A stretch of DNA of 64,000 nt from CAMTVQ01 sp947085255 (GTDB taxonomy: Bacteria > Bacteroidota > Bacteroidia > Sphingobacteriales > Sphingobacteriaceae). Position numbers and translations under genes: made by a program. The notes below the pieces were generated by a model. The model ran no database searches. It saw nothing but the letters and a program-made list of their open reading frames with translations, and was not told the origin of the DNA. Positions 1-9,648 of the stretch are shown here, piece after piece; within the stretch, counting starts at the first letter, position 1, and the number at the start of each line of letters is the position of its first letter. The stretch lies in assembly GCA_947085255.1 (NCBI GenBank), contig CAMTVQ010000004.1, positions 124,001 through 188,000 on the forward strand, given 5' to 3'.

Positions 1-165
1 GAAGTGATTGCCTTTGTGCACCAAAGCGGCGGAATGCTTTATGCCAAGGAACGCATGAATACGTACAAAGATGAGGCGTTTGAACTACTGAGTGATTTTG
101 CCGAAAGTCCTGCTCGTACTGGCTTAGAACAATTAATAAACTATACAACCGACAGAAAGAAATAA
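1..165 (+). CDS. Polyprenyl synthetase family protein, C-terminal end (partial)
   Basis: The reading frame is open from the first base to a TAA at 163-165, giving the last 54 residues of a protein whose start lies outside the window. The segment contains GGMLYAKERM, followed by an Ala/Leu-rich helix and a tail with SPARTGLEQLINY. This matches the C-terminus of trans-isoprenyl (octaprenyl/solanesyl-type) diphosphate synthases, which build the side chain of menaquinone. The Asp-rich catalytic motifs would be upstream and cannot be seen, so chain length cannot be inferred. The TerC gene follows after 21 bp on the same strand and could be co-transcribed. Confidence 0.75.
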   Translation, partial: EVIAFVHQSGGMLYAKERMNTYKDEAFELLSDFAESPARTGLEQLINYTTDRKK

Positions 166-186
166 ACAACACCTTAATTTACACCA

Positions 187-1239
187 ATGCTATCAAACGA
201 ATTTTTATTTTTCGGCTGCTTTTTAGCCTTTATTTTTAGCATGCTTGCTATTGATTTAGGACTATTTGCCAAAAAGAACGAACCTGTAAAGTTGAAACAG
301 GCTGCCATTATGAGCGCCATTTGGGTAACATTTGCCCTATTGTTTTTTGTACTCATCCGCAACTATGGCTACATGCTACACGGGGTTGATAGCATTGAAA
401 AACTAACCACGCTTGTTAGCACCAACCGCCATGCGGTAAGCGTTAACCCGCAAGATTTTGCAGGAAGTCTGGATTTGTATAACAAAGCCCTATCATTGGA
501 ATTTATTACTGGTTATGTTGTAGAATATGCCCTATCTGTAGATAATATCTTTGTAATTGTACTTATATTCTCTGCATTTGGTGTAGATCCTCGTCATTAT
601 CATCGTGTGTTATTTTGGGGCATATTAGGTGCGGTGGTTATGCGCTTTACTTTCATTTTTTTAGGTGCGTCGCTTATTAGTCGTTTCGAGTGGATTTTAT
701 ACATTTTTGGTGCCTTTTTAGTATATACTGGTATCTCTATGTTCTTCTCTGGTGATGATGATGAAAAAATTGACACTGAAAACCACAAAGTAGTGCGCTT
801 TGCCGCTAAATATTTTGCCATACACACACAATTTGAAGGGAATAAATTTTTTATTAAACAGGCACAAAAAAGATTGGTTACGCCGCTGTTTGTAGTGCTT
901 TTAGTGGTAGAATTTACTGATCTTGTTTTTGCTGTAGATAGTATTCCAGCTATTTTTGCCATCACCAAAGACCCTTACATCGTATTCTTTTCGAATATTT
1001 TTGCCATACTGGGGTTACGTTCTATGTTTTTCTTACTTATGAATGTAATTCACAAATTTCACTACCTAAAACCAGGATTGGCGATTATTCTCTCGTTTAT
1101 AGGTGTAAAAATGCTTACCGAAAAATGGCTGCACGAGTGGGGATTTACTACAGTGCATTCCCTATATGTGATTATTGCAATACTTTTTATAAGCGTAGTA
1201 CTATCCTTAGTGTTTCCTAAAAAACACACATCCAAATAA
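187..1239 (+). CDS. TerC/Alx family integral membrane protein
   Basis: A 350-residue polytopic inner-membrane protein of the TerC/Alx family, whose members are linked to tellurite resistance, alkaline-induced expression and manganese export. Both family signatures with their membrane-embedded acidic residues are present: SVDNIFVIVLIF near 117-128 and VEFTDLVFAVDS at 241-252. The segment after it (about 253-290) also matches the family. A hydrophilic loop of about 45 residues between the second membrane helix and the first signature (about 62-105) looks longer than in typical Alx proteins. The ATG at 187 is the first in frame and precedes a hydrophobic helix. Family assignment is firm; the transported ion is inferred from the family. 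Confidence 0.9.
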   Translation: MLSNEFLFFGCFLAFIFSMLAIDLGLFAKKNEPVKLKQAAIMSAIWVTFALLFFVLIRNYGYMLHGVDSIEKLTTLVSTNRHAVSVNPQDFAGSLDLYNKALSLEFITGYVVEYALSVDNIFVIVLIFSAFGVDPRHYHRVLFWGILGAVVMRFTFIFLGASLISRFEWILYIFGAFLVYTGISMFFSGDDDEKIDTENHKVVRFAAKYFAIHTQFEGNKFFIKQAQKRLVTPLFVVLLVVEFTDLVFAVDSIPAIFAITKDPYIVFFSNIFAILGLRSMFFLLMNVIHKFHYLKPGLAIILSFIGVKMLTEKWLHEWGFTTVHSLYVIIAILFISVVLSLVFPKKHTSK

Positions 1240-1358
1240 AAAGTAAATGTAAACAAAATAATACATAATAAAATATGGGCAAAAAGACGCCTTAACGCTT
1301 ATGATTTGTTTTTGTTCCTGTTTTTTAAAATTTTATTAAAAATACCTCTTTTTATTTT

Positions 1359-1391
1359 TAACTTGGTACCTGCTATTTTAAAACCAAGTTA
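1359..1391. repeat. 9-bp inverted repeat just upstream of the giant surface-protein gene
   Basis: TAACTTGGT at 1359-1367 is exactly complementary to ACCAAGTTA at 1383-1391, separated by 15 AT-rich bases. The right arm ends 2 bp before the ATG at 1394. In the transcript it would form a hairpin over the ribosome entry region; in DNA it could be an operator. No clear TAnnTTTG element is seen nearby. Confidence 0.5.
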
Positions 1392-1393
1392 GT

Positions 1394-4300
1394 ATGAACA
1401 AAAAACTTACCACTCTCATCTGCTTATTTATTATTGGATTATCGCTACAAAAAGCACTTGCTCAAGTACAAGGAGCCGATTGTCCAAATGCTGCCACTAT
1501 AACTGCACTTCCATTTGCAGACCCTGCGTTGGTAGCAGTACCTCCAGATTTAGCTCCACCAAACACATGCACCTCAGGTAATAATTTCAACAATACACAC
1601 GCCTGCAATAATACATTCACATCGGCAAACGACTTTTTCTATACCTATACACCCAGTACTGCAGCCGATGCATGTATCGATATTTCTGCCACAACAAGCA
1701 ATTCAGACAGAATTCCTGCCTCTATTTTTGTAATAGAGGGATGCCCTACCACACCTGGCAGCTATTGTGTTGCGCAAGCTATAGATCAAACGCCCAAACC
1801 TTTGCTACAATCTATTCAAATGGTAACCAACCTAAAAAAGGTGCAATTAAAAGTGGGTGTTAAATATTACATTGTTATTTCGGCATTAGATGCGGGAACA
1901 TTACCTAATCCTCCTTGCTTTGAATTTACCTTTTCTGTAACACGTGCAACAGCCTGCACTATCGCTCCTGGTGATGGATGCGCTAATGCAGATGTAGTAA
2001 CAGCACTTCCGTATAATAAAACCAATGAAACTACCTGCAACAATACTAATTATATGAACGATGGTAACAGTTGCGGTTTTACTTATAAAGATGGAAGAGA
2101 GCATATTTACAAGTTTATACCGGATAAAGACTATTGTGCCAGAATAACACTTACCACCGAAGAATTTTACAGTTCGATAATGCTATATGAAGGCTGCCCT
2201 ACCAATCCAAACAATCAATGTATTGCATCCGACTATTTTGCATTCAACACCTTGCAACTATATGTTAATTTTATTGCAGGAAAAGAGTATTATATAGTTG
2301 CTTCCAGCGATACTGCTTTTAGTTTTTCTGGAACCGATTGCTATACCTATGATTTAGATATCGATTTCTTTTCGAGTGACACGGGCAAAAATTGCAGCCT
2401 TCCTTTTGATGTAACAAGCCTTCCATTTAATAATACCAATACTACCGCTTGCAAAGGAGATGATTTCGATAACGTTGGTGGGTGTACAACAGGTACTTTT
2501 TACCAACAAGGCGATGAAATTGTATATAAATACGTCAGCCCAGGCGATGAATGTATTAGTATAGAAGTAGACAATCAAAGTACTAACTTTACTACAGGTG
2601 TGGTATCTATATTCGACAGATGCCCCGAACTTCCTGGTGCTGTATGCTTAGGATCTGACTATGTATTTTCATTTGGTGGTAAAGGTTACGTGGAGTACAC
2701 GTTTACAGGAGCCCAAACAGTTTATATAGCCATAAGCACATTCAACACGGCAAATCCTTTAGATTTTGATATTACTATTAAACGACTAGACCTATTAGGA
2801 AAAAACTGCACCAATCCTATCATTGCAGCAGCATTACCTTTCAATGACATCAATAGTACTGCTTGTAAAGGAGATGATTTTGATAATATAGCATGTACTG
2901 GATTTACTTCATTTTATCAAAACGGACGTGAAGCTATATACACGTATGACAGTCCTGGAAATGAATGCTTGGGCATTAAGTTAAAAAACATGACCGTTGG
3001 TGGTGGGGTATTTGTATTTGACCGTTGTCCTGAGTCACCTGGTGCGGTATGTTTAGCTTCGGGAACAGGATTTCCCTCATTTTTTCCACCAGCGCCGGGT
3101 TTTGTTGGTATAGATTATACTGTAGTTGCACCTCAAACGCTATACATAGCCGTTAGTAACGCTTATAATGATGAAAGTTTAGATTATGAACTCGAAATAG
3201 AGAAGCTGACCGATATTGGTCGCGATTGTGCTAATCCAATAAACATCACATCAGTACCTTTCCAAGAAAACAACTCTGTACTGTGTAAGGGAGATGATTT
3301 TGACACAACTGGTAATTGCCCCACCTCTTTTCGGCAAAATATAAACGGCAATGAAGTAGTATATACATACAATAGCCCAGGAAGTGAGTGTATAAGCCTA
3401 ACTGTAAAAGACCTTACTACAGATTATTCTACTGTTTATATTTTTGACCAATGCCCTACTGACCCATCTGCACAATGTATTGCATCTGATTTTAGGTATC
3501 CTTTTTTTGGCGGAAAAACTGGTGATTACCAATTTGAACTCATATCAGCCGTACCACAAACATACTACATCATCATAGGCGCACAATTTTTGGACGAAAA
3601 TCCTGATTATACCATCATTGTAAATGCTGACGCTATTGACCCTGCTGGTATTACCTGCAATTTAGCTATCCCTGTTACCACCCTACCATTTGGTGGAACC
3701 TATAATATTGCCTGCAAGGGAAATGATTACAACAGTACAACCGGCTGCGCCAGTCCTTATACTAACGGAAATGATCTTGTTTTAAAATATGTAGTCCCTA
3801 CACAGCAGTGCGTATCAATTGTTGCAAAAATGAACAATCGTGGTGGCATATTTGTGACCGATAATTGCCCAGATGCTGCAGGAGTTAACTGCTTAGTTTC
3901 TGGTATCTGCGAAGGAGATTGCGATAGCGTTGTATTAGAATACACGTTTAATCCTGGCACCTATTACATTACCATTGATGGCTTTACTAACGTACTCGAC
4001 ATGACGGTTGATTTGCAAATACGCCTTAATGGAAATCCACTTGCAGGCGCAGCTTGTAAAGATTGTGATGATGAAGACATTTGTTTAGCGTGTAAAAATG
4101 CAGGCTTAGAACACGGCACTTTAGCCGATTGGATAGGTGCTTATGGCGATTATACTACACCAAACACAACGGCTGGCATTACCTTTAAAAGCGTAAACGA
4201 CCCTACTAGCCGTCACACGGTCGTTTCTTCTGGTAGTTATGACCCTGTAGTTGGACCTGAATTAAATCTAAAAAGCCCTGCTGGAAGTCGATATGCGGTA

Positions 4301-7300
4301 CGTTTGGGTAATAGAAGTAATGGCGCAGAGGCAGAAGTATTGCGCTATAGCTATACTGTAGATGCTAATTCTAAGAATTTCTATTACTATTATGCGGTTG
4401 TTTTTGATGACCCTGGACACGGTGTTGGCAGCAACCCTTATCTGCTATTTAGAATGTTTGATGAACTTAATCAAGAAATTCAGTGTGCACGTTATGAGGT
4501 ATATGCAGATGATAATATTGAAGGATTTAAAAAAGCTGATTTAAGTAGATTTCAAGAGTACAACCCAGATATTAGCTATTATAATCAAAACATCATCTGG
4601 AAAAATTGGACTTTAGTTGCTGTACCATTAGACGCCTATATTGGTCGTACGGTAACTATAGAATTCACAACGAAAGACTGTTCGGCTACTGGTCACTTTG
4701 GCTATTGCTATTTAGATGCCTTTTGTGGTGATTTACCTTTTCTTACTACCACCAAATTTTTGTGTAAAGGGCAAAGTGTAGACATCACTGCTCCTCCAGG
4801 CTTCAACGGCTACTTATGGGATACAGGAGAAACTACCCAAACGATTACTGTAACAGAAGGTAGGGAATATACTTGTACTGTTACTACCGTAGCTAATTGC
4901 ACCTTAGATATAAAAATAGACGTAAAAGAAGGCGATTTACCTTTACCTGATTTTAGCACCAATCAATTGTGCCAAGACGCTACGTTACGTTTTAACGACA
5001 ATACTGATTTTGCAGTTACTGACACCTCAAACACTGCTAGTATTACATGGAATTTTGGAGATGGTACACCAAGCGTAACAGAGTTAAACCCTACGCATAC
5101 CTTTGCAGGTGGACCAGGAAATTATGCTGTTACCATGACTGTATTGAGCACCAACGAATGTAGTGCCAGCATTACTAAAACTGTAAATGCACAATCTGTT
5201 GAGGACATTAATAATCCTATCGCATTGGATAGTATAAAAGTATGCGAAAATAGTGATGTACAATTAACTGCTACCGCAACATCAAGTGCAGTATATAGTT
5301 GGAGTGGGCCAAAAGGATTTTCTTCGAATATACGCGAACCACTTATCAGCAACATACAACCCGACCAAACAGGATTTTACCAATTGGAAATGACTGTTCC
5401 TTTTTGTCCGCTTATTATTGATACCATTTATGTAGATGTAACAGATATTCCAGTACTTACCCCGCCTAATGATACTACATTATGTGATGGGAGTGCTGGT
5501 ATTAACTTAGTAGCTGCTGCTACTGGATCTGGTATTATTACTTACCAATGGCGTGATGCTGCAATTGGAGGTAATTTGTTAGCTACTACAGCTACTTACA
5601 AAACACCAATTTTACGCGATTCGACTACCTATTACGTAAGTGCCGCTATTAAAAATTGTGTGGTACCAGCTATGCCAGTAACGGTAAATATTAATCCATT
5701 GCCTGCAAAACCCGCATCCCCTAATATTTCTTTGTGCCAAGGGTTAGATACTTTACTAACAGCTACCCTGGCAAAGGGTACAGTAGAATGGTATGATGCC
5801 GAAAGTGGTGGCAATCTATTAGCTAAAAGTAACACGTATAGAACTCCAAAATTAAGCACCTCTACCAACTATTATGTGCGTGGTTTATTGAATGGTTGCT
5901 ATGGTAGCACCCAACCCGTAGCTGTAACAGCTAAACCAAAACCAGTAGACCCTACGGTAGCCCCAATTTCCATTTGTTCGGGTGAGGATACCGTACTTAC
6001 TGCCACAAATGTAGAGGGCACTATACGTTGGTTCTCTACAGCTGCTGCAACAGGAATACTTTCGAATACCAATACCCTTACAACCCCTGCACTATATACA
6101 AACACCAGCTATTATGTACAGAATAGCAACAAAGGGTGTAATAGTATTTTAGTAGAAGCGCCAATTACAGTAATAAACACACCTGCTGCCAAAATAGCGA
6201 CAGAACCTCAAATATGTGTAGGTGCTGATACAGTGGTTACTGCAACCGCAACAGTAGGCAGTATTTCGTGGTACGATGCTCCTAAGAATGGCACTGTACT
6301 AGCTACTGGTAATACGTTTCGTACTGCAAAGTTATCTTCCAATGCTATTTATTATGCAGAAGCTAACAATAGTGGATGTATTAGTCCGCGTGAGGCGGCA
6401 AAGGTTTTGGTATTTCCAGTTCCTGAATCACCTAAACCTTATTACGACAAGCCAGTATGCGAAGGCTCTACCTTCCCCCTACGTATAAGCAAGGTACAAG
6501 AAGGCACTTACAAATGGACAGGACCAAATGGGTTCCAATCCACACAACGCAGCCCTTATATTAATGGTGTAAGTTTAACTGACGCAGGCATGTATACTGT
6601 GCAAGTACAAAACAATGGTTGCCCAAGCCCGGCAGTAACTATACGCCTTGATATTACACCAAAAGACGATGCCCGATTTATATATTCAGATAGCTTATAC
6701 TGCCTATCTGGTGGAAATGCGCCTGCAACAATATTAGGTACCCTGGGAGGAGCATTTAGAGTAGAACCTGAAGGCGGAGTTGTATTTAGTAACAATACTG
6801 GGTGGATAAACTTAGCTGTTAGCCAAGCAGGCACATACAACGTATATTACGCTACTAAGGGTGTATGTTTTGAAGAGTCTTCGAAACGTATTTCATTGGT
6901 AAGCCCTAATAGTATTGCCTTTGAGTATCCAGCTAACGAACTGTGTGCATACGATGATACTCTTTCACCTATTATTTCCGTGTCGGGTAATATTGGAGCT
7001 TTTAGCTATACTCCAACTGGGTTAGATCTTAATCCACTTACTGGACGTATTAACCCAATGAATAGCAAGCCTAATATCTATATTATTAGTAACTCATTAC
7101 CATCTGTGGGCAAATGCCCCAAAATAAGCGCTAAGGATACTATTGAAATAGTGGCAACTCCTCCAACTCCTATTGTGAGTGCTAATAACCCATGTGAGGG
7201 AGAAACATTAGAACTTACCGTTGAAAATGCTGCCAATTGGGGCATAAATTGGACATTGCCAAACGGGTTTAGTTCTACTAAAAATACGCTTGTATTTAAT

Positions 7301-7933
7301 AAGGCTCTTGCCACCCTGCACAATGGTACTTATTATGTAGCTTTTAGCAACAGACAATGTATAGGTAGCCAAGGGAGTACAAAAATCACTATACCGAAAA
7401 ATCCAGTAGCAGAATTCGGTATCAAAACCAGCAATAGTGATAAAACAGCAACCGAAGGAAGTGAAGTAGTATTCTCCAATCTTTCGAAATTTGCAAGCAA
7501 TTATCAATGGAACTTCGGAGATGGAAAAACTTCTACTGAGCCTAATCCAAAGTATGTGTACAATACACCCGGAGTATACACTGTGGTATTAAAATCAACA
7601 AATAGCCTAAACTGTTTGGATAGTAGTCTGCAAAAAATTACCGTATCAGAGAATGTTAGTTTCTTATTTAACAATGCAGATGCATTTTCTCCAAACGGTG
7701 ATGGTAAGAATGACGAATTTCAAGTAGTAGGTCGTTCGGTAGACCGTTATCATTTGGAGATATTCAATCGTTGGGGAGAGCGTATGTTCGAATCTAAGGA
7801 TATATCTATACAATGGGATGGTAAATGTAATGGGGTGCTCGTTCCTTATGGAACATACGTATACAGCATTATTGGATACGATTTGGCAGGAAAACCACAT
7901 AGCAAAATAGGAAAGGTTAGTGTTACCTACTAA
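1394..7933 (+). CDS. Giant T9SS-secreted surface protein (PKD / Ig-like repeats, CHU_C type B sorting domain)
   Basis: A 2179-residue secreted protein. A signal peptide (residues 1 to about 23, ending ALAQ) precedes six repeats that begin near nucleotides 1471, 1971, 2384, 2800, 3219 and 3645. The last four are spaced about 140 residues and share a short CKGDDFD-like motif with conserved cysteines. Next come a MAM/CUB-like region (about 900-1120), a PKD domain (WNFGDGTPS, about 1215-1290), a run of Ig-like modules with a C-x-G-x-D-T-x-L-T-A motif (about 1290-1700), more Ig-like modules and a second PKD (WNFGDGKTS, near 2040). The C-terminus has SPNGDGKNDEF and IFNRWGERMFE, the gliding-motility-associated (CHU_C, type B) T9SS signal. 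It should be exported by T9SS and attached at the cell surface, probably as an adhesin or glycan-binding protein. Ligand unknown. Confidence 0.9.
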   Translation: MNKKLTTLICLFIIGLSLQKALAQVQGADCPNAATITALPFADPALVAVPPDLAPPNTCTSGNNFNNTHACNNTFTSANDFFYTYTPSTAADACIDISATTSNSDRIPASIFVIEGCPTTPGSYCVAQAIDQTPKPLLQSIQMVTNLKKVQLKVGVKYYIVISALDAGTLPNPPCFEFTFSVTRATACTIAPGDGCANADVVTALPYNKTNETTCNNTNYMNDGNSCGFTYKDGREHIYKFIPDKDYCARITLTTEEFYSSIMLYEGCPTNPNNQCIASDYFAFNTLQLYVNFIAGKEYYIVASSDTAFSFSGTDCYTYDLDIDFFSSDTGKNCSLPFDVTSLPFNNTNTTACKGDDFDNVGGCTTGTFYQQGDEIVYKYVSPGDECISIEVDNQSTNFTTGVVSIFDRCPELPGAVCLGSDYVFSFGGKGYVEYTFTGAQTVYIAISTFNTANPLDFDITIKRLDLLGKNCTNPIIAAALPFNDINSTACKGDDFDNIACTGFTSFYQNGREAIYTYDSPGNECLGIKLKNMTVGGGVFVFDRCPESPGAVCLASGTGFPSFFPPAPGFVGIDYTVVAPQTLYIAVSNAYNDESLDYELEIEKLTDIGRDCANPINITSVPFQENNSVLCKGDDFDTTGNCPTSFRQNINGNEVVYTYNSPGSECISLTVKDLTTDYSTVYIFDQCPTDPSAQCIASDFRYPFFGGKTGDYQFELISAVPQTYYIIIGAQFLDENPDYTIIVNADAIDPAGITCNLAIPVTTLPFGGTYNIACKGNDYNSTTGCASPYTNGNDLVLKYVVPTQQCVSIVAKMNNRGGIFVTDNCPDAAGVNCLVSGICEGDCDSVVLEYTFNPGTYYITIDGFTNVLDMTVDLQIRLNGNPLAGAACKDCDDEDICLACKNAGLEHGTLADWIGAYGDYTTPNTTAGITFKSVNDPTSRHTVVSSGSYDPVVGPELNLKSPAGSRYAVRLGNRSNGAEAEVLRYSYTVDANSKNFYYYYAVVFDDPGHGVGSNPYLLFRMFDELNQEIQCARYEVYADDNIEGFKKADLSRFQEYNPDISYYNQNIIWKNWTLVAVPLDAYIGRTVTIEFTTKDCSATGHFGYCYLDAFCGDLPFLTTTKFLCKGQSVDITAPPGFNGYLWDTGETTQTITVTEGREYTCTVTTVANCTLDIKIDVKEGDLPLPDFSTNQLCQDATLRFNDNTDFAVTDTSNTASITWNFGDGTPSVTELNPTHTFAGGPGNYAVTMTVLSTNECSASITKTVNAQSVEDINNPIALDSIKVCENSDVQLTATATSSAVYSWSGPKGFSSNIREPLISNIQPDQTGFYQLEMTVPFCPLIIDTIYVDVTDIPVLTPPNDTTLCDGSAGINLVAAATGSGIITYQWRDAAIGGNLLATTATYKTPILRDSTTYYVSAAIKNCVVPAMPVTVNINPLPAKPASPNISLCQGLDTLLTATLAKGTVEWYDAESGGNLLAKSNTYRTPKLSTSTNYYVRGLLNGCYGSTQPVAVTAKPKPVDPTVAPISICSGEDTVLTATNVEGTIRWFSTAAATGILSNTNTLTTPALYTNTSYYVQNSNKGCNSILVEAPITVINTPAAKIATEPQICVGADTVVTATATVGSISWYDAPKNGTVLATGNTFRTAKLSSNAIYYAEANNSGCISPREAAKVLVFPVPESPKPYYDKPVCEGSTFPLRISKVQEGTYKWTGPNGFQSTQRSPYINGVSLTDAGMYTVQVQNNGCPSPAVTIRLDITPKDDARFIYSDSLYCLSGGNAPATILGTLGGAFRVEPEGGVVFSNNTGWINLAVSQAGTYNVYYATKGVCFEESSKRISLVSPNSIAFEYPANELCAYDDTLSPIISVSGNIGAFSYTPTGLDLNPLTGRINPMNSKPNIYIISNSLPSVGKCPKISAKDTIEIVATPPTPIVSANNPCEGETLELTVENAANWGINWTLPNGFSSTKNTLVFNKALATLHNGTYYVAFSNRQCIGSQGSTKITIPKNPVAEFGIKTSNSDKTATEGSEVVFSNLSKFASNYQWNFGDGKTSTEPNPKYVYNTPGVYTVVLKSTNSLNCLDSSLQKITVSENVSFLFNNADAFSPNGDGKNDEFQVVGRSVDRYHLEIFNRWGERMFESKDISIQWDGKCNGVLVPYGTYVYSIIGYDLAGKPHSKIGKVSVTY

Positions 7934-7950
7934 AGTACTTTGTCTTTAAA

Positions 7951-7989
7951 ACAAAAAGCTCCCTCGCCTAAGGCGAGGGAGCTTTTTGT
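7951..7989. terminator. Bidirectional terminator between the surface protein and lpd
   Basis: Perfect 18-bp arms (7951-7968 and 7972-7989) with a 3-base loop. The stem has a GC-rich top and is flanked by A5 on one side and T5 on the other, so it can end transcription from both convergent genes. Confidence 0.9.
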
Positions 7990-8008
7990 TTACTAGTGAA
8001 TCATCTAA

Positions 8009-9412
8009 TTATATATGCAATGCTCTGTTACCTGTTGCTGCTAAACAAGCTTCTTTCAGCGCTTCAGTATAGGTTGGATGTGCGTGGCTCATGCGCGAAA
8101 TATCTTCTGCACTGGCACGGTATTCCATAGCCACTACAGCTTCGGCAATCATATCAGCAGCACGTGGACCAATAATATGCACGCCTAAAATTTCATCAGT
8201 AGCAGCATCCGCTAATACTTTTACCAAACCATCTGTATCCATACTGGCACGTGCACGTCCGCTCGCTAAGAATGGGAATGATCCAATTTTGTATTTTTTG
8301 CCTTGCTCTTTCAATTGCTCTTCTGTAAAACCAACAGCTGCAACCTCTGGCCAAGTATATACTACACCCGGAATTAAGTTGTAATTGATATGTGGTTTTT
8401 GTCCTACAATACTTTCGGCAACCAATACACCTTCTTCTTCCGCCTTATGCGCCAACATGGCTCCTGTAATTACATCACCAATAGCATACACACCTTTTAC
8501 AGCTGTCTCTAAATGCGCATCTACCGGAATTTTACGTCCTCGTTCTTCTACTTTAATGCCAATATTTTCTAAGCCTAAGCCATCTGTGTACGCTACACGA
8601 CCAACAGCTACCAAGCAATAATCTCCTTTGATAACTACTTCTTTTCCGTCTTTATCGTCGGCTTTTATGGTTACTTCTTTACCAGTAGTTTTTACGTCTT
8701 TTACTTTATGGCTTAATAAAAATTCAAAACCAATCTTCTTTAAGGTTTTTTGCAATTCCTTACCCATGGTTCTATCCATAGTAGGGATAATGCTATCCAT
8801 AAATTCTACTACGGTAACTTTAGCACCCAAACGCGCATACACCGAACCCAACTCTAATCCAATTACACCACCGCCAATCAATACTAAATGTTTAGGAATT
8901 TCTGTAAGATTCAATGCCTCAGTTGATGTAATAACACGCTTTTCATCTACTGTAATGAAAGGCAATAAAGAAGGTTTAGAACCAGTAGCAATAATCGTTT
9001 TATCAGTTTCTATCGTTTGAGAAGTACCATCAGCTTTGGTAATTTTTATCGTGTTCTTATTCACGAAAGAACCAACACCTTCAAATGCATCAATCTTATT
9101 TTTCTTCATCAAAAATTTGATTCCATCCGTATTGGCTTTTACCACTTCGTTTTTACGGCCAATCATTTGCCCTAAATTCACTTTCAAATCCTTAAGGTCG
9201 ATACCGTGTGTTTTAAAGGTATGTGCTGCATTGTGGTAATGCTCAGAACTATCTAATAGTGCTTTTGATGGGATACAGCCCACATTTAAACACGTACCAC
9301 CCATAGTTGGGTATTTTTCGATAATGGCTGTTTTTAATCCTAATTGTGCACAACGGATAGCTGCCACATAGCCTCCTGGCCCTGAACCGATAACGGTAAC
9401 GTCGTATTTCAT
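8009..9412 (-). CDS. lpdA: Dihydrolipoamide dehydrogenase (E3)
   Basis: A 467-residue FAD-dependent disulfide oxidoreductase, EC 1.8.1.4, which reoxidises the lipoyl arm of 2-oxoacid dehydrogenases and passes electrons to NAD+. The N-terminus has the FAD-binding GSGPGGYVAA; the redox-active pair Cys41/Cys46 lies in GGTCLNVGCIPSK; the NAD-binding motif GGGVIGLELG is in mid-protein; the C-terminal HAHPTYTEALKEA carries the His-Glu catalytic pair. Length is normal. It is the third gene type of an ODH locus, with sucA and sucB upstream on the same strand. Two small genes, each followed by a terminator, lie between sucB and this gene, so it probably has its own promoter in the 236-bp gap upstream. 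Confidence 0.97.
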   Translation of the reverse strand: MKYDVTVIGSGPGGYVAAIRCAQLGLKTAIIEKYPTMGGTCLNVGCIPSKALLDSSEHYHNAAHTFKTHGIDLKDLKVNLGQMIGRKNEVVKANTDGIKFLMKKNKIDAFEGVGSFVNKNTIKITKADGTSQTIETDKTIIATGSKPSLLPFITVDEKRVITSTEALNLTEIPKHLVLIGGGVIGLELGSVYARLGAKVTVVEFMDSIIPTMDRTMGKELQKTLKKIGFEFLLSHKVKDVKTTGKEVTIKADDKDGKEVVIKGDYCLVAVGRVAYTDGLGLENIGIKVEERGRKIPVDAHLETAVKGVYAIGDVITGAMLAHKAEEEGVLVAESIVGQKPHINYNLIPGVVYTWPEVAAVGFTEEQLKEQGKKYKIGSFPFLASGRARASMDTDGLVKVLADAATDEILGVHIIGPRAADMIAEAVVAMEYRASAEDISRMSHAHPTYTEALKEACLAATGNRALHI

Positions 9413-9506
9413 CTGTTTTTATTTGATTTTTAATGGCCAGATGGAACTCGCGACAATTATACTATTGGAATTAAATAATTGTAACGCTCGTTTCATTTGA
9501 GATTTG

Positions 9507-9524
9507 AGCAATTAGCTAATTGCT
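9507..9524. promoter_or_regulatory. 18-bp perfect palindrome upstream of lpd
   Basis: AGCAATTAGCTAATTGCT is a perfect palindrome about 95 bp upstream of the lpd start, inside the only sizeable gap in this locus. A minus-strand TAGCTTTG (9552 to 9545) that fits the Bacteroidota -7 element lies about 20 bp further upstream, so the palindrome would fall just downstream of the start of transcription. It could be an operator or a dispersed repeat. Confidence 0.4.
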
Positions 9525-9586
9525 TGCATTTTTATTTTACAGCGCAAAGCTAACATTAGCATAGTGAATTTGAAAGTCTAAAATAA

Positions 9587-9620
9587 CAAGGTCGTTGAGG
9601 TTTAAACCTCAACGACCTTG
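9587..9620 (-). terminator. 34-bp perfect palindrome, terminator of the 9649-10311 gene
   Basis: Two 17-base arms (9587-9603 and 9604-9620) are exact complements with no spacer; in RNA the loop would be the central TTTAAA. Read on the minus strand it lies 29 bp after the upstream gene and is followed by TTATTTTAG, a weak U-rich tail. Confidence 0.75.
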
Positions 9621-9648
9621 GAAAGTATACTTTATACAAAATAAATCC

